Shown here: in pieces, positions 24,978 through 37,000 of the stretch
Position numbering within the stretch: position 1 is the first letter of the stretch
Layout: every line of letters begins with the position of its first letter
NCBI RefSeq assembly: GCF_000340215.1
Contig: NW_006921541.1
Span: forward strand, 2,701,527 to 2,765,526
Length of the DNA: 64,000 nucleotides
Source: Pseudocercospora fijiensis CIRAD86
Lineage: Eukaryota > Ascomycota > Dothideomycetes > Mycosphaerellales > Mycosphaerellaceae
Direction of reading: 5' to 3'
Notes under the pieces: model-generated
What the model was told of the DNA's origin: nothing
Seen by the model: only the letters and a program-made list of their open reading frames with translations
The model's database searches: none
Made by a program: the position numbers and the translations under genes

Positions 24978-25797
24978 TCGATTGTTATAAAGTAGTTAAA
25001 ATAAAATGCTATAGGAAAGTGTTTTTAGTATATGTTATAGGTTTAGTTTGTTTCGATGTTGCTATACGAGAAAATAGTATGCTAGGCTGTTTTCTTCTAA
25101 TATTACCCCTAGGGTAGCATTAGAGTTTAGCCTCCTAGGGGTCGCCTAGATACCCCTAGGAGCTTTAATTTAGTAAATTTAGACAAAAGCCGCTCGGAGG
25201 AAGGAACTGCAATCTCTATTTATACCTAGATCCTAGAAACTAGCCGCTTTACTAACTATCGTTATCTCCTTTAGCTAGGCGGGGGGGGGCGGGGACCTTC
25301 TTTTTCTAGTAGAAGGCTAAGCACTATCCGAACGAGGTAGCGAATCCCGAAACAGTCTACCCGGTTAATAGGGGAACTGCCTAGGCATCCGACCTATAAT
25401 CTAGAAATTGCTATCGTATAGATAGTCTTAGCAAACTAAGCAAGGCCGATAGGTAATTAATCTATCTTCTCCTTAGGCGGGCGGTAGCTTATCTCGAGCA
25501 AGCGGTGCTAAATAGGTCTTCGACCCGGAGCCGAGTCCTTAGAAGCTAGCTATAGTTATAGACTAGGCCCTAAGCTGTAATAGTCCTAAGGGTTTATAGC
25601 TTTTTAGGGTTAAAGCGATGCCCTCGTTAAGAGGTTTCTCTGCTTGTCGTAACGGCCCCTTAAGATACTTTAGTATCGTCCGTATTATAGGCTCTTATCG
25701 TGCCCTCGCTTCGGTTATAGCTATTCGTACCTAGAGACTACCTTTAACATACCCGAACCTGTTAGATATAAAGAGATAGCCCTACCTTCGGCTCTAA
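24978..25797 (-). other. 5' leader of element B''
   Basis: Non-coding leader between the 5' LTR and gag. A primer-binding-like start (TTAGAGCCGAAGG, perhaps once TGG...) follows the LTR end. The leader holds a run of nine G on the plus strand at about 25281 and one GC palindrome. No ORF is supported. Confidence 0.5.
25099..25121. repeat. 23-bp GC palindrome of family B, copy 7
   Basis: Core TACCCCTAGGGTA in the leader of B'', about 120 bp upstream of gag. The centre has changed from CCGG to CTAG. Confidence 0.7.
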
Positions 25798-26076
25798 TAA
25801 AGGACGGAAACTAATACTACTACTACTACTTGTAGCAATAGTATAGGCTACCGAGGGTAATATAACCTATAGCAATATAGGTAGCTATATTTAGCAAGAT
25901 AGGATAACGAGACTGTCGCTTAGGCTAATAACTAGAGCCCTACAATATAGGCATTATAGAAGTGTGATATAAACAATGTACTATACGAGGTTAATAATCT
26001 GTCTACTCTGTAGAAGGAGGCCTCTTATATAGGCTCAAAACTAGCCTATAGGTATAGGGCCGGTTACTAGCTAATA
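25798..26076 (-). repeat. Element B'' 5' LTR
   Basis: 279 bp, the reverse complement of the LTR at 14749-15028, starting TATTAGCTAGTAACC on the minus strand. It defines the right end of B''; CCGGT follows at 26077-26081 as the probable target duplication. Confidence 0.85.
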
Positions 26077-28574
26077 CCGGTAATAGTCGTCGCCGGTACG
26101 TCGCCGTTACGACGCTAGGTAAGAACGATTAGCACCGCGACGAGCTAGTAAAAGCGTTTCGCTTATTACAATCGATATTCTATAAGCCCTCCTTTCTATA
26201 CTATTTCGACCCTAACTATCGCTTATACGCTAATATAGATTCCTCTAAAGAGTTTAGCTATAGCGCGGTGCTCTACTATATCGATAGGGACCTAGACTCT
26301 ATTCTATCTAAGGGAAAGGCGTAGTTGTTTCCTTACTATAAGGTTTAGCCTATTCTGTTCTTAAGCTAAGGCCTAACTTAGGCGGAGATACGATATTAGC
26401 CGATAGAGCTCGAATACTCGGGAATCGTATAGATAGTAAAGAAGGTAGGCTATTTAATATATACTTTATCGAGGCCGACGACTATCTTTATAGACTACTA
26501 TACCGCGGTCGGTCTTACTAACTCGGTATCGATAACTACGACTACCGATATAGGTAAGTAGAACCTAAAATTAGTAAGGGTATCGATGTTCCTTTCCTAA
26601 TATCGAGTTAATATAGTTTGCCGTCTAGGGCGGATATATCTAGTTCTAGACGCCCTTAGTCGACTTCTAGGGAATACGGAGTCGCCTAAGTTAACGCCGG
26701 ACAAGGAGAACTTAGACCCGCTCTCTTACTATACCGACGTTACGCTCTTTTCGGCCGATCTAGAGGAAGTAGCCTACTTCTATACGATATTAGTAGAGCT
26801 AGATCCGGATTTCCGACGTCGGTTAAACCGCGCGTATAATAACGACGAACATTAGTCTAGGGTTTTGCGACTAGTTCGATAAGCGTAGGCGCGGAATGCT
26901 TTAGAGCGTCTCTATTCGAAGGGAGCTAATATGCCTTCGGTAACGAAAACGCTAGTTTAGTATAAGGGTAGTAAAAATCCGGACCTATTTGTAGGTAATA
27001 AGTTTAATAGTCCGCTAGGTATTCGGTTCTTTAAGAGGGACGGCCTCTTATATTTCTATAACTAATCTTTAGGGCGCGAGCGACTCTATATCCCTCGGGC
27101 CTTAATAGGCGAGATCTTCGAGTAGGCTTACGATAACCGTTGCTACTAAGGCTTTTAGCGCGTCTTCGACCGCATTTAAGCTTCCTTCTTTATATATCGA
27201 CTCGCTCGCTACCTTCGCCTCTATTTAGATTATTATTACTAGTATCTCCTTTTACGTACCCCCCGATACGCTCCTTACGGCGAACTTTACCCGATCTAGA
27301 ATACGGAGGGCCTATACTATACTATAACGATAGATCTCGTAACCGCCTTACCGGTTATAACCGATAGATTTAATATACTATATATAATTACTTATAAGAC
27401 GTCTAAGCGGGTAGTAGTCGTCCTAGGCAAAGAGGACTAGAAGGCCTACGACTAGGGCATCGCTCTAATCGATAGGCTTTATTTAATAGATATAAGTATA
27501 CCGGTAGTACTTATCGCTAATCGTAATCCTCGCTAGCTAAGCGACTTCTTTAAAGGCGTTTTCTCGCGCTTGCGTACGAAGCTAGCTACGTCTACGGCCT
27601 ACTACCCTTAAACCGATAGTTAATCCGAGCGAACTAACTAAACGGTCGAGACGGCAATTCGTTACTAGTTAGCGGATTATCCTAGCGAGGATTAGACGAC
27701 GTTTATCCTATAACTATAGGCTACGCTTAATAACTCTCGCAATACGACTATCGGTTAGTCGCTAAACGAGGTTGCTACGGGCGTAAGGACGAATCTCGAC
27801 TCGCTTAATATACTATATAACTATCCGTATAATAGGGCGGCAGCGCGTAGTCGTATCTAGAAGAAAGTCTAGGATGCGATTACTTAAGCGAACGTAAAAA
27901 TAAAAGAACAGTATAATAGTAAGTATAAGCCCCTATTCCTTAAGCTAGGTAACCGTATTATACTTCGCCTATACCGTAGTTACGAAGTGCCTAGTTAGTC
28001 GTATAAGTTTAGCTACTGTTTTAAAGGGCCTTTTACGGTTCTCGAGAAGGTCGGACGGCTAGCCTACCGTCTCGAGTTGCTGCTATTAATACGTATCTAT
28101 CCGGTAATATCGGTTTCGTAGTTAGAAAAAGCTCCTAAAGACCTAGATCCTTTTAAGAGAACTGTTAATTACGAGCCCCTACCTATTATAGCTAAGGATA
28201 GTCTAGGTTCTAGTAACGAGGGCGATTCTTACGAAATCGAGCGCTTTCTAGGGCGAAGGACCGTCGTCCGGAGGGGCTAGCCCGTTCTCTAATACCTAGT
28301 AAAGTAGAAGGGGTATAGGAGCGCCTATAATATATAGTATAATATCGATAACTTAATAAGTGTAGACGATCTATATAAAATCTATAATAACGCCTACCCT
28401 CTAAAGGAGGCCCTACTATTCCGTACTCTCCGTAGGGTAGTAAAGCGGACGAGAGCGCGCTAGCCTTTTTTAGAGATTACTAGCTCCGCCGATAAAGGCG
28501 AGGCCGGACAATCCCTCGCGGTTTGTCGCAAATCGATATAACTCCGTAGCGCGACTCCTCCTTCGGAGTCGTAA
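26077..28574 (+). pseudogene. Element A' pol fragment (RNase H, integrase, chromodomain)
   Basis: The frame equals that of A from the RNase H domain on (DPNYRLYANI near 26210). The integrase core keeps the Asn in place of the second catalytic Asp (IANRNPR) and the Glu (SERTN). The chromodomain is near 28300. RT is absent because the element is interrupted at 26077. The number of TAG/TAA codons is higher than in A. Confidence 0.88.
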
Positions 28575-28599
28575 TCCGCCTAGGCGTACCCTTATATCG

Positions 28600-31500
28600 T
28601 TATCGTAACTACGTTACTTAGGCAACTGTTATACGTAGACGCGGGCTATCCCTTATTTAGTATCGATCTTTCCGGACGATAAGAGAGCTTTCTATTAATT
28701 ACCGACGACGAATAGAAACGGCCCTTAAACGCGATAACCGCGTCCGTCGCGAGGAACGTAAAGTAGTAGCTTTTTAGCAAAAATTTCTATAACACCGATC
28801 GCGATATAAGCGCCTAAACGTTATATTATTCAAGGCGGATTTATAGCGCGCGTCTCGCCTATACTATAAGGCCGATATATTCGACCTCCTCTAAGGAGCG
28901 ATAGCTAAGGAATATCGTAGAAGCGAGGATCGAGAGCCCTAGGACACTACGATAGGGAATAGTAAGGTTAACGCTCCTTACGGGGAACCGCTACTATTAG
29001 ACAGTCTAGGATCGGCCGGATAGTCCTTATTTATTACCGGCTTAACGCCTATGCCTAAGCTAGAGAGTAGGGCAAGCAATAAGGATATAGTATTAGATAC
29101 TACGGTCGAGAATTATACGGCCGCGCCTAAGACAGATAATATAACGGATAAGGAGGTTATAGTATTAGATACTATAGTCGAAAGTCGTACGGCCGCGCCG
29201 GAGGCAAATAATATAACGGATAAAGAAGATATAGTATTAGACGAAACGGTCGAGAATCGTATAGCCGCGCCGGAGCCTAAGGACGTAACGAGTAGAGAGG
29301 ATATAGCCTTAGACCCTTCGATCGAGGTTCCTACGCCCGCGTCTAAGCTTAAGTATATAACGAACAAAAAGGATATAACGCTTAATACTACGGTCGAGGA
29401 ACGTACGGCTACGCCTAAGCTAGAGAATTTAGAGGGCCTAGTAAAGGATTCGATAGGCAGAGAAGACGTAATAGCAGATTAGATCGGCGAGTATTGTAGA
29501 GAGATAGATAACGCTACGCTTAACCCGCAATAAACGCGTCTAGAGGAATATAGTACTAACCTAGCGTAGACGCTAGAGGGCTTTACAATCCTCGCTACGG
29601 TAGAAGGCAATCTTCGATAGACCTTTCGCAAAGCGCTATCGCTTATTTCTACTAACGGCAGTTTAAGCACTAGCGAGGTTTAGGCGGTATTAAGCTACGC
29701 TACTAAGAATAGACATATACGGCCTTTCCTAATGTTTACTAAGGACGGATTAGATATAGAACTATACTACGTATTAACGGACTCCGGTCGACAACTGTTA
29801 TAGTAATACGTACCGTTATTCTTAGGCTATAGTCGTATTAACGATACGCTAATAGCGAGCTTAGCACCGTTGCCCCCGGCTAATAATATAGACGAATCTA
29901 ATTTAGAATTACTCGAGGTAATAGCTCGCTCGTAATCGTAGGGGACGCCGGGTAGCGAGTTTAGTACTATATAGCGTTAGACTATTACTAGCCTATCGAT
30001 AGTGCTTCCGAATCTAGACTATCCGCTCTCTAATATTAGATAGTTTTCCTTTCTAAAATATTACATACCGGCGGTTATCGCGGCGGTTAATCTAGATTAC
30101 GTTTTCGATAGGAAGTTGTTTATATAGGCGGTTACGGCGCTTACTACGAACAAGAAATAGTTAATAGAGCTAGCGAAGGCGTTACTAGGCGAGAGCCGAT
30201 AGACGGGCCGAGCGCTCTATAAGGCTATAGCCGACTACTTTATCGATAAGGACGACCCTCCGCCGCACTATTTAGGTAAATAGGAGTTTGTTTAGAAAGC
30301 GTTATAGGTCGAGATTCTAGAGGCCGAGAAGCTATAGGACATCGTACTAGGCTTCTTTACCCTTTACCGAGACGCCGCTACCTACGCGTCTAGTAGCCCG
30401 GTTAACGGTATAGAAAGCGGCCCGATTAATCCTATTAGCGCGTAGCCTCTTAGTACGCCTTCGGCTTTAGAATCGGCACTACTATTAATAATACCCGCAA
30501 ATCGACCGGCTTTACTAGAATTACTATCTCCGCTAGCGCGTACACTTCCTAATTTACCGCTACTATAGGTGCTAGCCTCCCTAACGTAGGCGCTAAGTAA
30601 CGGCTCGCTATAAGCGCCCGTACTAGCTCCTCCTAAGCTCCTAGCTACTCCGATCGAGTCGGTTTTTAAGGAACCTCTAGTCCTATCCCCTAAAGAACTT
30701 AAGTTCGAGTAGTAGCGGCTTCGAGGCTAGCGTGCGCGCTAGACTTTAATTAATAAGCGTCTTTTTCGCGCTAACGAGACGCCTAAACAAGCTATAATCC
30801 GGTAGTACGTAGAGTACGAGGACTATAATAAGAAAGTCGATACGCTAATCGCCGCTAATCCTATAGAGCGTAATAAGAATAGAGACGTACGCTTTGTCTA
30901 GGCCGCGAAGCTCGTACGTAACGCGTACGCTAAGGACGCTAACAGTCGGCTATCTAATCTTTTTCGCCTACGCCTATATAAGCGAATAGTCGAACACTAT
31001 TTAGTAAGGCTTTAGTATTACCTATATTATCTGTACCTTATAGCTAGCGATCGGCGCTTCTAGATTCTACGCAAATTGTATTAGTATATAGGTAAGCTAG
31101 TTACCGATTTTAAAAACCTACTCTTTACGTAACTATACTCCTTCCGAATCGTAAACGACGATCTCGCCCGTAAATACTCTATCTTTAGGACCGACCTCTA
31201 CTCGGACGGTTACGATACGTAGTAGGAGATTTACGCGATACGCTTTAGCGAGTACGTAGCGCTTATAACGGCGGGCGAATTAAAGGAGCTTCCTAACCTA
31301 GCTAACCTCGATACGAATTTTCTACTAACTATTACTTTCTACTACGCGAAGTTATAGTACCGACTCCTAGCAAATATTACCCGCTTATGCGAGAACTTCC
31401 TTAGCTTAAGCACCTATACCGGCGACTTACGATTCTAGCTAGTACTATCTCTAATCTGTAATAGAGCCGTCGGTCTTATAGTACGCGCTATCTTATACTT

Positions 31501-33545
31501 CCTATAGACGGTCGACCTCGTATAAGAGTAGTTCTACCGCTTCGTTCTAAAAGAATATCGCGATAGTATTATAGTAGGCGGTTACCTAGTCCTATATAAG
31601 CGTAGCGAGAATAGTAAGGATATCTCCTACTGCGATTATAGTAAGGAATACTAAAAGACGGGCAAGCGACCTATTAGTAAACACGTCGTAGCGATAAAGC
31701 ATTATAAGATCGACCTAACTACCTACGGCGAAGTCTAATTCTTATAGATAGTAGCTACCGGACGACTCTTAATAGTGCGCCTACCTCTACTAGACTCCTA
31801 GCTTAAGGACTATACCGTTTAGCTGCTACTAATCGGTATAGAGCTTAGTACCTAGTCGGCTATATAGCTCTATAAGTAGTACGAGTCCTCTCTAAACTCT
31901 AGTAGCCTACCCTACCTATACCGTCGCAACCTAGGTCGCCTAGCTATTACTTAGGACGTCGTCGCTTATACCTACTAGCGGTATATTACGGTCCGCAACG
32001 CCTATACCTTTCGCGGCGAGGGCTATATATCCGCCCTCTATACTAATAAGGCGCTTACGGACACGAAGGCTACTAATACGTCGCGTACGGAATAGTACGC
32101 TTAGCTTATAGGTAGCGGTCGCTACTAGAATAGTACCTATGCCGCTAACAAAGGCAAAGGCATACCTCTACTACTTCTTAACCGTTAATACCTAGTAGAC
32201 TTTAGCCTAGTCTACTAGCTAACTTAGATCGATCTAGTATACGCCTTATCTACCTTTATCGCCTATATCTAGACGCTTAAGGACAGCGCTATCCCTAATA
32301 GATTAGAGCCCGCGCTAACGCTATAGTTCTACAATTTGCTAAAAACGGCCTCTACCGATCTAGTCTTCGATCCTTTAGGCGTCTAGGAGCGTATTATATA
32401 GAGTAATACTATTTTTAAGTACGATAAGATAGTAACGAATAAGAATTACTAGTAGTATAACATCGACTATACTTAGGATCCTATAGGCGCATTCCTAGTA
32501 CCGTTACCCGACTACTCGCTAGACGAGACTAACCTTACTAATACGCGCCTTTTTAGCAAAATTATCCCTCCTAAGCTCGCGACTCGGGCTAAGCCGCAAC
32601 CTCCGGCTATTGCCCCGCTAACTAAAGCGATCTAGCTAAATTCCTCGCGCGTATTACTATCGACTAAGTTAAATACTCGCTAGAAGCTAACTACTAGCCC
32701 GTTCTTAGCGCCTCGCCTACCGTCGAAGATGCCGCTACCGTCTAACCTATTCTCTACGCCTACGAAGGCTCTAGTTACAGCTTAGCTACTACCGCCTAAC
32801 AATACGGTTACGTAGTTGCAGTACAAGCTCCTATCGCTTCCGATACGCTTACTACCTTTACCCGCCCTATAGGAAAACACTATAGGCGCCTATAGATAAT
32901 ACTAATACAATACAACGGCAATTAGTATACGTACGCTTAACTTATAAGCTCTCTACTATATACGCTAGTCCGAGTTAGTAGCAACCGAGGTATACTAGCT
33001 TTAATAGATACTAGCTAAGGCATAGATCCGCGAAGCAACTAAGCGCTAGATAGCCTAGTAGTATCGTCTTTCTACTACAGTCTTAAAGGAGTCGCTTACG
33101 CTATCGCTAACCTATCTTTACTATAATTTCTTACGCGTCGCGCCGCAATAGGCAATCCCTATACTATACCTAATTAACGAGGACGCTTTTAAGCTACTCG
33201 GCGGCGTATAAGGCAATACTACTAAGGATAAGATCGCGAAGCTTAACGTATAGATAGCCGACTACTTTAAGCTATACGGTGCTATACGCGACGCCGATAC
33301 GCTACTATTGCTAGGTGCCGACTTCCCTAACATCCCTATCGATTAGTTAGACCGCGCTACTACTATAGCGGACGTAGTTAATACCTCGCTGTCCGATAAT
33401 AAGACTATAAAGACCGTCGCGCCTTAGCTATAGCTAAAGGCGGTTTAGACTATACTAACTAGCTTACGCGACGCCCTTCGTAACCGTCGTAATAAGCAAG
33501 TATAAAACCGACGCAGTTATTACTAGAGAGACACGATTCTGTACC
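28600..33545 (+). pseudogene. Element A' downstream ORF (ORF2)
   Basis: The copy of the long unknown ORF of A, same frame and same order: lead segment, 24-residue repeats, long Tyr/Leu-rich body and Pro/Leu-rich tail. Small indels relative to A are seen, for example loss of a short segment near 30300. Otherwise the differences are RIP transitions. It supports the coding nature of this ORF but does not reveal its function. Confidence 0.65.
29051..29450 (+). repeat. 72-bp tandem repeat in A'
   Basis: Five full 24-residue units starting at 29051, 29123, 29195, 29267 and 29339, plus a partial one. One more VDTIVESRTA-type unit is present than in A, and one fewer of the Pro-rich (FKVPTL) type. 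Confidence 0.85.
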
Positions 33546-33697
33546 TAGCATTACCGTTCTAGTATACTGTTTAGGCTTAGCCTTTATACGACGCTATTAC
33601 GCTCTTTTGCCTTAAACCTTCCTACGGTGCGGCCTACTAAGGACCTTTGTTTTAGGATACTATAGACAGTGCCGACCTTTTTTATAGAGAGGGAGGC

Positions 33698-33877
33698 TAT
33701 TACGATATAATACTATTGCATATACGATAGTAGGCAGCGGTTACTATCGACCGCTACGGTCGCTATTACTACTAATAGTAGGACTATTATATAGATAGCT
33801 TGCCTCGCGGCACCTTAGAGAATATATTAACTTTTGTACCGTTACGATACCTTCGTACTATAACCGTATGCCTAGCA
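33698..33877 (+). repeat. Element A' 3' LTR
   Basis: About 180 bp, starts TATTACGATA (TG changed to TA) after the tract AGAGAGGGAGG and ends GCCTAGCA. It lacks about 9 bp present in the LTR of A near 9940. Confidence 0.8.
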
Positions 33878-34572
33878 GAAGACGTTTAAGAATATAGACA
33901 TACCGACGGCTAATTGTATATTATTAGTACACGAGGTCGCAAAGAAGAACGGGGAATTTAACTATTATAAGGTCGCTTCGAGTATAAACTAGGAGTAGTT
34001 TAAGGAGTACTTCCTATCTATATTAACGGACATTAAGTCTAATATCCGTTAGAATACATATCTACAATAGATAGAAGGTAGATACGTACTATTAGGATAT
34101 AGGCAATAGGTTGTTATTAATAACAATAATTGGAAATAGTAGAAGAAGTATGTATTTAGTACTATTCGATACGAGAATTCGTAGATTAGGATAGAATTTT
34201 AGTATAAATGCACGCTAACGGCTATACTATTAATTTGTATAGAGGTGTTATTAATTTTTACTAGCAAAATGTAGTTACGTACAGGGTGCTATTATATAAA
34301 AAAAAGCTATACCCTATTAACCTAAACTCTAGTATCGTAGAAGTTTGCTAAGAACCTACGAATTTAACCCTACTATAATTTCGACTAGAGAAGAGCCTGT
34401 CTACGGAAGAGGCGATAGTAATGTTTCTTAAATGCACGATTTAAGCCTAGAATTCGAATCTATACTAAGTTTCTTACTAAAAGCTAAACCCCGGCTATTG
34501 CCTTTATATTCTATAAGTATCTACTAAACCCTATTACATCCTTCGCCGTACTCTAAGTAGCACCTCCTACTT
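33878..34572 (+). pseudogene. Unclassified RIP-mutated coding-like remnant
   Basis: Sequence between A' and the split transposase gene. One plus-strand frame from about 33881 to 34258 reads as protein-like once TAG is taken as Q/W (IPTANCILLVHEVAKKNGEF...), and further coding-like pieces follow to about 34560. I recognise no domain. It could be an old transposon ORF or a captured host fragment. Its lower GC and a poly-A stretch near 34300 differ from its neighbours. Confidence 0.35.
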
Positions 34573-35306
34573 TTAAGCCCTTATATTAAGTCTAGTTCTT
34601 AACTAATTATCGTTGTATTTAGTATATATCTACCTCGCTATTCTATTACGATAATTAGCGTAACTTTTATCCTTAACCTCTTCGGCGTAGCGCCTATTAT
34701 CGACGTAAACCTTAGCCGTCGTATCGGCCTCTCGAGCGGCATTCAATTTAGCGTTAGTTAGAAGGAGACCTAGCTCTAAAGATAGCGGTTATCGACTATT
34801 AGATAGGATAAAGTTATAAATAATATAATAGGCGACGACAAAGCGACTTTATTAGGTAATCGACTAGCTATTTAGTCCCTCTTTAATAAGCCTAAACCGC
34901 TTGTTTATAATACTAAACACCCTCTCGATATAGTTACGAAGCTAAGTATAGCGGAGGTTGTAAATCTCTCGATAATTAGTTAGTCGTTCTTCCGCCTCGC
35001 CTTGCTTATAAAAGTAATATCGTATCTTCTAATATAGCACTAAGAGCCGTAGATCTTTAAAGGAATATCTACCGTCCGTAAGATAGAAGTAGCTATCTAG
35101 TACGTCGAAGCCTAACTAATAGGCCTTCCTTAATATAGTGCTATCCGTTGCTAACCCTTTATATTTAGGTATTATATATAAGAAGCGTAAAGACGAGTCG
35201 TAGGCGGCTATTATATTCTATATAATATAGCCCTTCCGATAACGCTATAGATTGCTATTAATCTTCGGTAGACTAGCTATTAATAAGGTGCCGTCGATAG
35301 CGCCTA
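34573..35306 (-). pseudogene. PIF/Harbinger-type transposase, C-terminal part
   Basis: On the minus strand, continuing the N-terminal part at 56158-56634 after removal of gypsy C, the protein reads ...YFKGVIGAIDGTLL..., the first-Asp motif of the DDE_Tnp_4 (Harbinger-like) family. Then come YFYLTDGRYS for the second Asp region and LRNYIERVFSIINKRFRLI for the Glu region, followed by a basic end (YRNRIAR.IY). Stops are RIP-type. The C-terminal end is approximate. In the intact gene the product would be about 400 residues, normal for the family. I found no clear terminal inverted repeats. Confidence 0.85.
35302..35306. other. Target-site duplication of element C, left copy
   Basis: GCCTA directly before the 5' LTR; it recurs directly after the 3' LTR at 56158-56162. 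Confidence 0.9.
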
Positions 35307-35615
35307 TATAAGAACCTAAGCAAGTAAAGTCTCCTATTATGCCTTAGCAAGCCTATATAACAATTATGTAATATTATTACGTATACTGCAGTGCTATCTC
35401 GCTAGCGTAAAGCCTACTTAGCGTATACGCGGAAAAGCTCGGTCGCTCGTACGGACATACTCGGTTACTAGCTCGGTATATATGCTATCCGTACGTAGCC
35501 TAGTTAATAGTAAACGCTCTGCCCTATTCTAAGAAAGGTACGGTTTAGTTCTACTTTCTACTACGGCGATTAGTAGAGGGTGTTCTATACGTTACTATAT
35601 ACCTATTTTCTTATA
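35307..35615 (+). repeat. Element C 5' LTR
   Basis: Starts TATAAGAACC (TG changed to TA; the 3' copy keeps TG) and ends ...TTTTCTTATA (CA changed to TA). It differs from the 3' LTR only by C/T and G/A changes in the parts I compared. Confidence 0.9.
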
Positions 35616-35692
35616 GTTCTAAACCGTCTACCCTTCGTAGCGGCCTATAGAACCCCGAAAGATAAACGCAAGCGATCCGAATGCGCCGAGCG

Positions 35693-37000
35693 CGGGAAAC
35701 GCGTAGAATAATGCCCTAGGAGCGCCGATAGTATTAGAAAACGACGCGGCGATATAATAAGACGAAGCCGAATATTAGGCGCGCCGAGAAGCGACCCGCC
35801 TACGGCTCGAACGATTTCTAGCTAAGTAAGAAGTGCTTAGGCTAGAAGTATAGGCTTAAGAAGCTAAGCGAGAGAATGCGCGTCTTCGTGCCCTTAGGGA
35901 CGCCGGCGATGCGCTAGCTCCGAGTAGTAGTACTACCGGCGAGGGTCCTTCGAGGACCCTGCTTCTAGATAAGGACGAGGACGAAGAAGAATTAGCTAAC
36001 GAGTCGATTTAGAGGCCTGAATCTTAGAGAGCTAAATCTATCTCGTATCGACTACCTCTTTCTAGAAGTGCGCTAAGCGTAGCTACTATACCTAGTATAA
36101 GCTATATAGTCGCTAGTCTTGCGGCTATTAAGCCTCGCCTAAAGGAACCTAAGCCCTTTAAAGGCGATATAATTAAGGAGTCGAGGCGATTCCTTAAAGA
36201 ACTTTCTATTACCTTTATACTATCTAGAGCTACCTATTATACGGACGAAAGCAAGGTACTTTATAGTATTATATACCTCGTAGGCGATACGTAGGAGCGA
36301 TAGTATAATAAAAACAGCCTTAAGGACCTATAGAATTATACCTACTAGGACTTTAAAACCTTCTATCGGGACTACGTCGGGGACCCTATAAACCGTATAC
36401 TAGACGTAACCCTCGAGTATAAGGCGGCCCGTTAGCGTAAGGGACAGTTAGTCTAAAGCTTTGCCCTTAAGCTCGTAGTACTCGAAGATTAACTTAGCGA
36501 CTATAGCGAGGAGTATAGGATCCGCTATCTCCTCGTTAAACTCTAGCCGGCGATTCGTAGTACGATTATTAAATACTATACAGTACTAACGACGCGTTAC
36601 GAACTCGTAGAGCTTGCGACGCGTATCGAGACCCCTAATAAGCCGTCTAGCAAATATAAGGATCGTAACTATAATAAAACTAGAGGTAGCAAAGGCAAGA
36701 AGCGTCGATCTAATAGTTAGGCTCGTAAGTAGTAGTTAAATCGCGACCGTAGCGTAGGCGGAAAGTATACGAAGGGCGATAACTCGTAAGGCGGGTATAA
36801 TATTAGTAAGGTCGAATATTATAGCTATCGCTAGAAAGGCTATTATAAGAACGCGTACCCGAACCGCTATCTCTAGAAAGACGATAACCCTACGGTACGT
36901 AAGGTAGCTGCTAACGCTAAAGAGAAGAAGAACGACTCGAAGGCTAAGGGAAAAGACAAGGTACCTCCTAAGAGCTAGGGATAGGTACGGAATCTCAACT
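35693..37000 (+). pseudogene. Element C gag
   Basis: A coding-like frame with a charged, Arg/Glu-rich start, a Ser/Thr-rich linker, then a capsid-like region (KEPKPFKGDIIKESRRFLKE, with later DFKTFYRDYVGD) of the retrotrans_gag kind. It ends with a very basic Lys/Arg/Asn tail (36640-36790) and a segment where a zinc knuckle would be expected (VEYYSYR.KGYYKNAYPN); its Cys and His positions now mostly read Tyr. Stops are TAG/TAA. The exact start is unclear. Confidence 0.75.

Larger units (their letters stand above)
15029..26076 (-). mobile_element. Ty3/gypsy element B'', minus strand, ORF3 interrupted
   Basis: Reading the minus strand: 5' LTR (26076-25798), leader, one long gag-pol frame (24977-18157), spacer with two GC palindromes, and a third ORF starting at 17012 that is cut at 15029 by B'. 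Adding the missing 3' end seen in B' (13786-15028) gives a full family length of about 12.3 kb. The right boundary is followed by CCGGT and then RNase H-region sequence of element A'. The same place in A (2180-2184) reads CCGGC, the likely 5-bp target site. The left target copy lies outside the window. Confidence 0.9.
26077..33877 (+). mobile_element. Ty3/gypsy element A', 3' part
   Basis: A second copy of family A, colinear with 2180-9985, starting in the region between RT and RNase H at the edge of B'' and ending with a 3' LTR at 33877. It carries more TpA in place of CpA/TpG than A throughout (for example GTAGTTAG where A has GCAGTTAG), so it has suffered more RIP. Its 5' half should lie left of the window on the far side of B''. 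The right flank begins GAAGA. Confidence 0.9.

Noticed and set aside
25279..25294. G-run in the leader of B'' as a functional quadruplex
   Set aside because: A single run with one short interruption; not enough separate G-tracts to claim a structure.
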